From the NCBI GenBank assembly GCA_028287415.1, contig JAQBPS010000299.1, positions 1 to 8,523 on the forward strand: a stretch of 8,523 bases of DNA, written 5' to 3'. A program made the translations under genes and the position numbers. This document shows, one piece after another, positions 1 through 6,078 of this stretch. Position 1 is the stretch's first letter. The number at the start of each line of letters is the position of its first letter. The notes beneath the pieces are model-generated. The model had not been told where the DNA came from. It saw only the letters and a program-made list of their open reading frames with translations, and did no database searches. The stretch is from Bacillota bacterium (GTDB lineage Bacteria; Bacillota; Sulfobacillia; Symbiobacteriales; Symbiobacteriaceae).

Positions 1-239
1 GCGGCAAACTTCATGAACAGAATCAAGAGGGGGAGCGGCGAGTTGCGGATCGCCTCGACATACGCGGCCGCGAGGTGACTGACCACAGGCAGGCCGCTGT
101 ACCTGGCGATTCCGATCACCGTTCCAAGCACAAAGGCGAGCACCATGGAAATTGCGGCCATTTGGAGGGTGAGCCAGAGCCCGCGCCCGAGGAACCAGAA
201 GACATCGGTCGTGAAGACCGCCGCTACTGTCTCGTTCAT
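1..239 (-). CDS. glnP: Amino-acid ABC transporter permease, second subunit (partial, N-terminal 79 residues)
   Basis: This is an inner-membrane permease of the HisM/GlnP family, expected to pair with the permease just upstream as the channel of a polar amino-acid importer. The reading frame is open from an ATG at 239 down to the window edge, so only the N-terminus is seen. It has a hydrophobic first segment around residues 20-45 and a family-typical motif R65-N66-S67-P68-L69 (compare the usual RNTPL). The start is well supported: a perfect AGGAGGTG lies at 248-255, 8 nt upstream, and the ATG overlaps the stop of the preceding permease in an ATGA arrangement (236-239), which suggests translational coupling. 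The name glnP follows the B. subtilis glnQHMP gene order; the true substrate may be aspartate or glutamate. Confidence 0.9.
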   Translation of the reverse strand, partial: MNETVAAVFTTDVFWFLGRGLWLTLQMAAISMVLAFVLGTVIGIARYSGLPVVSHLAAAYVEAIRNSPLPLLILFMKFA

Positions 240-925
240 CGTGCTTGCACCTCCTGGCCGCGGGCCCGGATGGCCCGCTGCTCAAGCCGCCGGGCCCACT
301 GGGCCAGTGGGAAGCAGAGGGCGAAGAAGAGCGCCCAGATCAGCAGGTAGGTCGGCCCGTAGTAGGAGTTCTGGCCGGCCCACGAGTCCGCTACATTCAT
401 CATCTCGCCGGCGCCGATCATGTTCAGTACCGCCGAGTTCTTGATCAGTGAGACCGCCTGGTTGGTCAGAGGCGGCAGGATCACCTGGAACGCCTGCGGC
501 AGGATGATGTGCCGCATCGCCTTCACATAGGTGAAGCCCTGCGAGAAGGCGGCCTCCAGCTGGCCCCGGTGGATGGACTGGATGCCCGCCCGGATGACCT
601 CGGCGATGTAGGCGCCGTGGTATACCCCGAGGCAGAGCACGCCAATGCCAAAGACCGGGACATTCACGCCAAGGTGCGGGAGCCCGAAGAAGAGGATCGC
701 GACCAGGGTGACGAGGGGCAGGTTCTGAACCAGGTCCACATAGGTCCGATTCACGGCCCGGGCGATGCGCCAGGGGGCGGTGCCGAGCGCGCCGATCACC
801 GCCCCGATGACCAGAGAAAGGAGGAGGGCCAGCGCCGACGTGACGACGGTCTGGCCCAACCCCTTCGCAAAGAGCGCCCGGGCTTCAAACAGCGCTTGCC
901 ATTGCTGCCCGGCGAAGAGATTCAC
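236..925 (-). CDS. glnM: Amino-acid ABC transporter permease, first subunit
   Basis: A 229-residue integral membrane permease of the HisM/GlnP type (usual length about 215-230). It contains hydrophobic segments near residues 24-48, 70-83, 90-105 and 190-208. The cytoplasmic coupling loop that contacts the ATPase is recognisable at about residues 102-132, with E124-A125-A126 and G130. The TM2 motif that usually reads RNTPL is Q67-N68-L69-P70-L71 here, an uncommon R-to-Q change. The start is GTG at 925, only 4 nt after the stop of the binding-protein gene, with a weak G-rich ribosome binding site inside that gene's end. The 3' end overlaps the next permease by 4 nt. It acts with the ATPase and lipoprotein of the same operon. 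The family is certain; glutamine versus glutamate/aspartate specificity is not. Confidence 0.92.
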   Translation of the reverse strand: MNLFAGQQWQALFEARALFAKGLGQTVVTSALALLLSLVIGAVIGALGTAPWRIARAVNRTYVDLVQNLPLVTLVAILFFGLPHLGVNVPVFGIGVLCLGVYHGAYIAEVIRAGIQSIHRGQLEAAFSQGFTYVKAMRHIILPQAFQVILPPLTNQAVSLIKNSAVLNMIGAGEMMNVADSWAGQNSYYGPTYLLIWALFFALCFPLAQWARRLEQRAIRARGQEVQAR

Positions 926-929
926 GGCG

Positions 930-1745
930 CTACTTTAACCCCCACTTCTTCAGCAGTGTGTCCATCTCACCGTTCTTCAGCATCCGGTTGATCACGTCGT
1001 TGACCACCTTGGCCAGCGCCGTGTTGTGCAAGTTCGTGGCGATACCGTACTCCTGGGGCCCGAACTTGTCGGGCAGCAGCATGGTGTTGTTGTCGAGGTA
1101 TCCGAGGAGAATCGAACCGTCGACAGAGAAGGCGTCAACCCGCTTGGCGTCCAGTGCCGCCTTGACCTCGGGGAAACCGGGGAGTTCAAGGAAGTCGACG
1201 GCGATGTTCTGCTTCAGAGCCTCCGTCTCAATGGCCTTGCGGGTGGTGGTGGTCTGGGAGACGCCGATCTTCTTGCCGTTCAGGTCCTTCATGGACTTGA
1301 AGCCGCTATCTTTACGCACAAGGAAGGTGATGTTATCCACATAGTACGGATCCGAGAAGTTCCACTGCGTCTTCCGCTGGTCGTTGATCGTGAAGGTCGC
1401 CGCAACGATGTCGATTGAGCCGTCGTCCAGCAGTGCGCCGCGGGTCTTGGAGGTGACGCCTTCAAGATGGATCGCCTTGTCGTCATTCTTGCCGAGGATC
1501 TCTTTGGCGAGCGCACGAACCAGGTCGACCTCAAACCCGTCGATCTTCTCAGTTTTGATATCACGGAAGCCGAACTTCGGCACGTCAACCTTGACGCCGG
1601 CGTTCAGCACGCCCCGCGCCTGGATCTTCTTGATCACCGGGTCATCGGACTTGATGCCCACGGAGGCGGACTGGGACCCGCCACAACCGGCCAGCAGGCC
1701 AAGCGACAGAACCCCGACAAGGACAGATGAAAGAATGCGCTTCAT
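930..1745 (-). CDS. glnH: PEB1a-like aspartate/glutamate-binding lipoprotein (ABC solute-binding protein, family 3)
   Basis: A 271-residue extracellular solute-binding protein that delivers an acidic or polar amino acid to the membrane permeases. A lipoprotein signal is clear: MKR, a hydrophobic stretch, then lipobox L18-A19-G20-C21, so C21 would be lipidated. The mature part is very like the Campylobacter PEB1a aspartate/glutamate-binding protein as I remember it, notably G49-VKVDVPKFG, F71-EVDL, S99-KTRGALLD, A115-ATFTINDQR, and A199-KRVDAFSVD followed by SILLGY. R102, the TFT segment 117-119 and D209 are the probable ligand contacts by family analogy. The frame is open up to a GTG at 1787, but the ATG at 1745 was chosen because it begins a perfect lipoprotein signal and has a strong AGGGGAGG upstream. 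The PEB1a resemblance argues for Asp/Glu rather than Gln, so the symbol reflects operon position only. Confidence 0.93.
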   Translation of the reverse strand: MKRILSSVLVGVLSLGLLAGCGGSQSASVGIKSDDPVIKKIQARGVLNAGVKVDVPKFGFRDIKTEKIDGFEVDLVRALAKEILGKNDDKAIHLEGVTSKTRGALLDDGSIDIVAATFTINDQRKTQWNFSDPYYVDNITFLVRKDSGFKSMKDLNGKKIGVSQTTTTRKAIETEALKQNIAVDFLELPGFPEVKAALDAKRVDAFSVDGSILLGYLDNNTMLLPDKFGPQEYGIATNLHNTALAKVVNDVINRMLKNGEMDTLLKKWGLK

Positions 1746-1757
1746 AAAAACTGTTGG

Positions 1758-1766
1758 ACCTCCCCT
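1758..1766 (-). promoter_or_regulatory. Ribosome binding site deciding the glnH start
   Basis: On the minus strand the sequence AGGGGAGGT lies between the glnQ stop (1780) and the ATG at 1745. It supports the ATG at 1745 over the longer frame that begins with GTG at 1787. The spacing from GGAGG to the ATG is about 13 nt, longer than the common 5-9 nt. Confidence 0.7.
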
Positions 1767-1779
1767 GTGTATGTATGGA

Positions 1780-2508
1780 TCAAGCACGCAAAATGCGGCT
1801 CAGGAACAGCTTGGTGCGCTCGTTCGTCGGGTTCGTGAAGAAGTGCTCAGGATCGGCCTCCTCCATGATCTGACCCTCATCCATAAAGATCACCCGATCA
1901 GAGACCTCGCGGGCAAAACCCATCTCATGCGTGACGACGACCATTGTGATGCCCTCGCTCGCCAGGCCGACCATCACGTCCAGGACCTCCTGGATCATCT
2001 CGGGGTCGAGAGCGGAGGTGGGCTCATCGAACAGCATGATCTTCGGCTTCATGTTCAGGGCACGGGCGATCGCCACGCGCTGCATCTGCCCGCCCGAGAG
2101 CTGACTCGGATATGCCTTTGCCTTGTGATCGAGGCCGACCCGCTTCAGGTAGACCATGCCCGACTCCTCGGCGGCGCCTGGAGCGATGCCCTGGATCAGA
2201 ATCGGTGCCATGGTCACGTTCTCCAGGACCGTCTTGTGCGGATACAGGTTGAACTGCTGGAAGACCATCCCGATCGACTGGCGTACCTGGGCCACCTTGG
2301 CGCCCGGTTCGGTGATGTTGACGCCGTCGACGATGACGGAGCCGCTGGTCGGCTTCTCGAGCAGGTTCATGCAGCGGATCAGCGTTGACTTGCCGGAACC
2401 GCTGGGGCCAATCACGACCAGCTTCTCGCCGGATTTGACCGTCAGGTTGACGTCCCGGAGGACATGCAGGGGGCCAAAGTATTTGTTGACGTTGGTGAGT
2501 TGAATCAC
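1780..2508 (-). CDS. glnQ: Amino-acid ABC transporter ATP-binding protein
   Basis: A 242-residue cytoplasmic ATPase that powers the importer encoded by the next three genes. All signatures are intact: Walker A G34-PSGSGKST-42, Q-loop Q84/Q85, signature L137-SGGQ-141, Walker B I157-MLFDEP, D-loop S165-ALD-168, and H-loop H194. Length and sequence are those of the GlnQ/HisP/GltL polar amino-acid subfamily. The start is GTG at 2508, giving the family-typical opening [12 protein letters not shown]. Upstream is a strong purine run with AGGAGG at 2526-2531, but its spacing to the GTG is unusually long (about 17 nt, or 13 nt from the trailing G run). It is the first gene of the operon; 34 nt separate its stop from the glnH ATG. 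Confidence 0.96.
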   Translation of the reverse strand: MIQLTNVNKYFGPLHVLRDVNLTVKSGEKLVVIGPSGSGKSTLIRCMNLLEKPTSGSVIVDGVNITEPGAKVAQVRQSIGMVFQQFNLYPHKTVLENVTMAPILIQGIAPGAAEESGMVYLKRVGLDHKAKAYPSQLSGGQMQRVAIARALNMKPKIMLFDEPTSALDPEMIQEVLDVMVGLASEGITMVVVTHEMGFAREVSDRVIFMDEGQIMEEADPEHFFTNPTNERTKLFLSRILRA

Positions 2509-2564
2509 AGAGTCGCTCGTTCCCCCCTCCTGAGACAGATACCGTGTAACTATTCGGGGCTATA

Positions 2565-2570
2565 AGTATA
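2565..2570 (-). promoter_or_regulatory. Candidate -10 box of the glnQHMP operon
   Basis: On the minus strand TATACT (5 of 6 matches to TATAAT) sits about 57 nt upstream of the glnQ GTG in an AT-rich patch that contrasts with the GC-rich genes. No good -35 box is found 16-18 nt further upstream (the best are TGGAAT or GGAATC), so the promoter may depend on an activator or be misassigned. The leader 2509-2560 contains no recognisable riboswitch. Confidence 0.35.
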
Positions 2571-2624
2571 TTTCCCTTTTCTCACGAGATTCCACCAATG
2601 AATCAGAATTTTGTGGGTGCGCGC

Positions 2625-2656
2625 AAAAGGAGGGGCTGTCAAACGACGCCCCTCCT
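2625..2656 (-). terminator. Rho-independent terminator after the SDH-family gene
   Basis: A 9-bp stem (AGGAGGGGC at 2628-2636 with GCCCCTCCT at 2648-2656) and an 11-nt loop. Read on the minus strand it is followed by TTTTGCGC, of which the first T closes the stem. It lies 15 nt past the stop of the SDH-family gene and upstream of the glnQ promoter region, so it should separate the two transcripts. The U tract is short, so efficiency may be modest. Confidence 0.65.
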
Positions 2657-2670
2657 CAGGCATACTACGG

Positions 2671-3522
2671 CTACGGCTTACGGAATGACTCATCCCTGAC
2701 ACGGGCGCCGTGGTACGGCACCGGGATGTAGAGGACCGACGGGCGGCGCCCGGCGGGCTGCGGGAACAGGTCCATCAGCTCGTAGACCTCGCGGGGCAGA
2801 CCCTCCCGCACCGGCAGGCCATATGCCTTCAGCTGGTCCGCAAAAATCGGGTAGTCATGGGTCCAGCGGCCCTCGCTTAATTCAGAAGCGAGGGCCTTCG
2901 CCTTGTCCGCATCCATCTTATCGCGCAGCAGAAAGGTGACGAACTGCTGGACCTGGTCGATCGCCTTGCGGGCCAGGTCCGCCATGATCAGCGTCTCGTC
3001 ATCCATCTCCGCGATCGGCTTCTCCTTGGCCACACGCAAAATCGACGCGGCGGGGAACTGGCCAAGCTGGGGGTCGACCGGGCCCAGCACGGCGCCCTCG
3101 TCCATGACGATCTCATCCGCGGCGAGGGCGAGCATGGTCCCGCCGGACATGGCATAGTGCGGGACGAAGACCGTGACCCTGGCAGGGTGCCGCCGCAGGG
3201 CCGTGGCAATCTGCTCCGTCGCGAGCACGAGCCCGCCGGGCGTGTGCAGCACGAGGTCGATGGGCATGTTGTCAGGAGTGAACCGCACCGCCCGCAGGAT
3301 GTGCTCCGAATCCTCAATGTTGATATAGCGGGCGACGGGGAACCCCAACAGGCTGAATGCTTCCTGCCGGTGGATCATCGTGATCACGCGGCTGCCCCGC
3401 TTCTGCTCCATGGCACGGATGCGCTGAATGCGGCGCTGGTCGATCCGGTTTCGGTTGTACCAGGGCAGCACCAGCGTGTATAGCAGAAAGACGAGCCACA
3501 GCATGTTCATGGCATTAACCAT
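2671..3522 (-). CDS. Membrane-anchored serine dehydrogenase proteinase (SDH) family protein, ClpP/crotonase fold
   Basis: A 283-residue protein of the Pfam SDH_protease family, related in fold to ClpP, SppA and NfeD-type serine proteases. It has one N-terminal membrane segment (about residues 7-21) followed by a basic, helical linker (22-45) and the catalytic domain. The oxyanion-type motif H93-TPGG-97 and the candidate nucleophile S126 in Y123-AMSGGTM are present, along with family-conserved G147-PVDPQ and L215-SEGRWTHDYPI. The ATG at 3522 has a GGGAGTG about 11-13 nt upstream; internal ATGs at residues 5 and 7 are possible alternative starts. It appears monocistronic, with its own promoter and terminator, and is divergent from the copper amine oxidase. 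Its substrate is unknown to me; processing of membrane or small proteins is a guess from the ClpP-like fold. The name 'serine dehydrogenase' does not describe a dehydrogenase activity. Confidence 0.88.
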   Translation of the reverse strand: MVNAMNMLWLVFLLYTLVLPWYNRNRIDQRRIQRIRAMEQKRGSRVITMIHRQEAFSLLGFPVARYINIEDSEHILRAVRFTPDNMPIDLVLHTPGGLVLATEQIATALRRHPARVTVFVPHYAMSGGTMLALAADEIVMDEGAVLGPVDPQLGQFPAASILRVAKEKPIAEMDDETLIMADLARKAIDQVQQFVTFLLRDKMDADKAKALASELSEGRWTHDYPIFADQLKAYGLPVREGLPREVYELMDLFPQPAGRRPSVLYIPVPYHGARVRDESFRKP

Positions 3523-3584
3523 AGTGAGTCAGTCACTCCCACATTCCATTTGCTTGACGCATGCTAGCTTGTGCGAATGCAGGG

Positions 3585-3613
3585 AAAATATCTCCTTTGG
3601 AATAATTTGTAAA
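3585..3613 (-). promoter_or_regulatory. Candidate sigma-A promoter of the SDH-family gene
   Basis: On the minus strand TTTACA (3608-3613, 5/6 to TTGACA) is followed by a 17-nt spacer and TATTTT (3585-3590, 4/6 to TATAAT). Transcription would start near 3578, giving a leader of about 55 nt before the ATG at 3522. The AT-rich patch lies in the divergent region. A 5-bp inverted repeat (AGTGA/TCACT, 3523-3537) just before the start codon could be an operator, but this is speculative. Confidence 0.5.
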
Positions 3614-3643
3614 AATATGCCATGCAGAAGGGACGGATGACAG

Positions 3644-5671
3644 TTGCTGAACAGCCGAAGCCGTTGGGCTGCCGCTGCCGTTGCCGTGGCGCTGCATCTG
3701 GCCTGTGCCCTGGCTGGCTCCGCCGCCACCGCCCGCGAGCCCCAGCAGAGCGAGACTGCGGCTTCGTTCTGGACGCCCCGGCATCCCCTCGACCCCCTCA
3801 CAGAGGGCGAAATCCGCACCGCCACAGCCATTTTCAAGGCGGCCGGCGTCGCCACCGAGCAGACCCAGTTCGTCCAGATCGACCTGAATCCGCCCCCGAA
3901 AGCGGAGGTGCTCGCTTACAAGCCGGGCGCCCGGGTACGCCGGGAGGCCGCGGCGATCATCTACGCGCCCGCTCAGCGGACGGTGGTTGAGGCGGTCGCC
4001 GACCTCAAGACCAGGCGGCTCCGCTCCAGCCGCGAGGTGAAGGACGTGCAGCCCCCCGTCCTGTCCGCGGAGTATGACGCTGTGCCTGCGCCGATTTACC
4101 AGGACCCGGCCTTCCGCGCGGCGATGGCCCGCCGGGGCATCACGGACATGGCACAGGTCTACTTGGGTGTGTGGGCTGGCGGCTACTTCGGTATTCCCGA
4201 CGAAGAGGGGCACCGGGTGCTGCGGGCGGTCCCCTACCTGATCGGCGACCACGTGACCAATGCGTACGCCCGACCCATCGAGGGCCTGGTTGTCTATGTC
4301 GACCCGAGCGCCGGGCAGGTGCTCAAGGTGGTGGATACGGGGAACGTGCCCGCGTCCGGGGACAGCGGCAACCTCGACGAAAAATCGATCGGGCATATCC
4401 GCACCGTCAAACCCCTGGTGATCAACCAGCCCAAGGGCGTCAACTTCACGGTCCGGGGCCAGCAGATCCAGTGGCAGAACTGGCAGTTCCGGTGGGTGGT
4501 CCACCCGCGCACGGGTCTTCAGCTTCAGCAGGTGGGCTACAAGGACGGGCGCCGGGTCCGCTCCATCCTGTACAACGCCGCCCTCTCCGAGATGGTCGTG
4601 CCCTACGCCGACCCCGATGAGACATTCTTCTGGCGCAATGCGTTCGATGTCGGCGAGTATGGTCTGGGCCGCAACGCGCACGCCCTGGAACCCGGCAAGC
4701 AGTGTCCGGCGAACGCCGCTTTCTTTCCGGCCGTCTTTGCCGATGAGGCTGGTGAGCCGTATGTGCAGGAGCGTGCGGTCTGCGTCTTCGAGCGCGACGG
4801 CGACATGGCCTGGAGCCACTACGAGCAGGGCGGCGAGGGAGCGACCGAGACCCGCCGTGCCCAGAACCTGGTGATCCGGTTCGCGGCGGTCGTGGGCAAC
4901 TACGACTACGCCATCGACTGGATTTTCCACCAGGACGGCACCCTGGAGCAGCAGACGGAAGCGACCGGCATTCTCGAGCCCAAGGGTGTGCATAGCCATA
5001 CCCTTGCCGATGACAAGGACGGCCATGACACGGCCCACGGCCAGCTGGTGTCCGGAAATATCGTGGCGCCGTACCACCAGCACTTCTTCAACTACCGGCT
5101 CGACATGGATGTGGACGGCACCCCCAACTCGGTGGTGGAACTGAATGTGAACGCCTCCCCGGCCGGCCCCGCCAACCCGTACCGCAACGGCTTCACCGTG
5201 ACCGAGCAGACGCTTGCCACCGAGGACGCGGCCAAGCGCAGCCTCAACATGGTGAGCCACCGGGAGTGGCAGGTGGTCAATCCGAACCGCACCGATGCGC
5301 TGGGCTACCCGGTGGGGTACAAGCTGGTGACCGCTGAGAACGGCGTACCCTACGCCGACCCGAGCGCCTGGGTCCGGCAGCGGGCTGGCTTTCTTGACCA
5401 CCACCTGTTCGTGACGCCCTTTCGGGCTGATGAACTTTACGCCGCCGGCGACTACCCGAACCAGAGCAAGGGCGGCGAGGGTCTGCCGCGGTGGACGGCG
5501 GCGAACCGGGCGATCGCAAACCAGGATGTCGTCCTCTGGTACACCATGGGCCTGACCCACATCACCCGGCCCGAAGAGTGGCCGGTCATGCCGGTCCACC
5601 GGATGGGTTTCCGACTGGTCCCTGTTCATTTTTTCAACCACAACCCGGCGCTCGATTTACCCGTCAAGTAG
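3644..5671 (+). CDS. Secreted copper-containing primary amine oxidase (topaquinone enzyme)
   Basis: A 675-residue enzyme that oxidises primary amines to aldehydes with release of ammonia and hydrogen peroxide. A signal peptide covers residues 1-30 (basic start, alanine-rich core, AxA-type SAATA end), so the protein is exported. Two N-terminal amine-oxidase domains (N2 about 48-130, N3 about 150-240) precede the catalytic beta-sandwich; the extra N1 domain of the E. coli enzyme is absent. The catalytic set is complete: base D335 in F-D-V-G-E-Y-G, topaquinone precursor Y420 in N419-Y-D-Y, copper ligands H478 and H480 (H-Q-H), and H639 in L-T-H-I-T-R-P-E-E-W. The spacings D335-Y420 and Y420-H478 agree with E. 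coli TynA (from memory). The start is TTG, chosen because it precedes the signal peptide and has AAGGGA about 10 nt upstream. It is apparently a single-gene transcript; the natural amine is not predictable. Confidence 0.94.
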   Translation: MLNSRSRWAAAAVAVALHLACALAGSAATAREPQQSETAASFWTPRHPLDPLTEGEIRTATAIFKAAGVATEQTQFVQIDLNPPPKAEVLAYKPGARVRREAAAIIYAPAQRTVVEAVADLKTRRLRSSREVKDVQPPVLSAEYDAVPAPIYQDPAFRAAMARRGITDMAQVYLGVWAGGYFGIPDEEGHRVLRAVPYLIGDHVTNAYARPIEGLVVYVDPSAGQVLKVVDTGNVPASGDSGNLDEKSIGHIRTVKPLVINQPKGVNFTVRGQQIQWQNWQFRWVVHPRTGLQLQQVGYKDGRRVRSILYNAALSEMVVPYADPDETFFWRNAFDVGEYGLGRNAHALEPGKQCPANAAFFPAVFADEAGEPYVQERAVCVFERDGDMAWSHYEQGGEGATETRRAQNLVIRFAAVVGNYDYAIDWIFHQDGTLEQQTEATGILEPKGVHSHTLADDKDGHDTAHGQLVSGNIVAPYHQHFFNYRLDMDVDGTPNSVVELNVNASPAGPANPYRNGFTVTEQTLATEDAAKRSLNMVSHREWQVVNPNRTDALGYPVGYKLVTAENGVPYADPSAWVRQRAGFLDHHLFVTPFRADELYAAGDYPNQSKGGEGLPRWTAANRAIANQDVVLWYTMGLTHITRPEEWPVMPVHRMGFRLVPVHFFNHNPALDLPVK

Positions 5672-5783
5672 TGGCGCGTTCAGGCCCGTTCTGACAGTGT
5701 AGACAGAGCATTCCCTCTGGCTAGCTTTCACGCTGAACACTACGCCGCATACCAACAAACCAGGCTGCCTGCCAGTCGTTGCC

Positions 5784-5805
5784 CGCCATGGCGCCAAACA
5801 TGGCG
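5784..5805 (+). other. Weak hairpin downstream of the amine oxidase gene
   Basis: CGCCATG (5784-5790) pairs with CATGGCG (5799-5805) across an 8-nt loop. There is no T tract, so it is at best a weak terminator for the amine oxidase transcript. I see no better terminator between 5672 and the kimA promoter. Confidence 0.3.
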
Positions 5806-5814
5806 ATTCATGCT

Positions 5815-5843
5815 TTTACTCGGCAACCGGAACTGAGTAGACT
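5815..5843 (+). promoter_or_regulatory. Candidate sigma-A promoter of the riboswitch-kimA transcript
   Basis: TTTACT (5815-5820) and TAGACT (5838-5843) are separated by 17 nt and each matches the consensus at 4 of 6 positions. Transcription would begin near 5850, a few bases before the first paired element of the riboswitch, which is the expected geometry. Confidence 0.5.
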
Positions 5844-5853
5844 CCCATATGTA

Positions 5854-5980
5854 CACGCTGAATCCCGAGAGGGAGCGGGGGACCCAAACCGAACTGGGGT
5901 GAATCCGGTCTGATGGCCGGACGGGTAGCTTCGACAGCCCGAACCCGACAGCTAACCTCGCAAGCGCACGTCGAAGGAGC
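5854..5980 (+). ncRNA. c-di-AMP riboswitch (ydaO-yuaA type)
   Basis: The sequence carries the conserved core of this class in order: CGCTGAATCCC with a GAGA loop, GGGAGCGGGGGACCCA, TGGGGTGAATCC, GGGTAGC, AGCCCGAACCCGACAGC, and TAACCTCGCAAGCG, ending AAGGAG. Supporting pairings are CGCT/AGCG at the start hairpin, CCCA/TGGG, CCGGTC/GGCCGG with a TGAT loop (5905-5920), and CTTCGAC (5929-5935) with GTCGAAG (5970-5976). Known members bind cyclic di-AMP and turn off potassium transporters and cell-wall or osmotic genes. Here it sits directly before a terminator hairpin and kimA, as in B. subtilis. The recognition rests on recalled consensus, but the match is extensive. Confidence 0.95.
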
Positions 5981-5996
5981 CGCCTGGCGCTATGCC

Positions 5997-6025
5997 AAAA
6001 GGACGACCCCTTGGGTCGTCCTTTT
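5997..6025 (+). terminator. Riboswitch-controlled intrinsic terminator
   Basis: AAAAGGACGACCC (5997-6009) pairs perfectly with GGGTCGTCCTTTT (6013-6025) around a 3-nt loop, and the stem's own T run continues as TTTTGTTG. It lies 17 nt past the riboswitch and 53 nt before the kimA ATG, so it would cut the transcript before the gene. The expected logic is that ligand-bound RNA allows termination. I could not identify the competing antiterminator pairing by eye. Confidence 0.88.
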
Positions 6026-6078
6026 GTTGTGCCGTCAAACGGTGTCCCCGACATCACGAAGGGAGAGCGGTTCCTACC

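Noticed and set aside
1746..1787. Upstream GTG start of the binding protein
   Set aside because: It would put 14 charged or polar residues before an otherwise perfect lipoprotein signal and would bury the strong AGGGGAGG in the coding region.
3554..3559. TTGACG as a -35 box for the amine oxidase
   Set aside because: No acceptable -10 box is present 15-19 nt downstream.
3622..3990. Open frame starting at ATG 3622 overlapping the amine oxidase start
   Set aside because: It is in another frame and has no domain; the overlapping frame from TTG 3644 encodes a signal peptide followed by the enzyme.
3533..5641. 702-codon open frame on the minus strand opposite the amine oxidase
   Set aside because: It mirrors the amine oxidase gene, whose conserved catalytic residues prove the plus-strand frame. 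Its composition (rich in His, Val, Gly, Arg) shows no domain, and it arises from high GC at third positions.
5992..6078. Upstream in-frame extension of kimA
   Set aside because: It would start before and translate through the terminator hairpin; the ATG at 6079 has a ribosome binding site and gives the normal family N-terminus.
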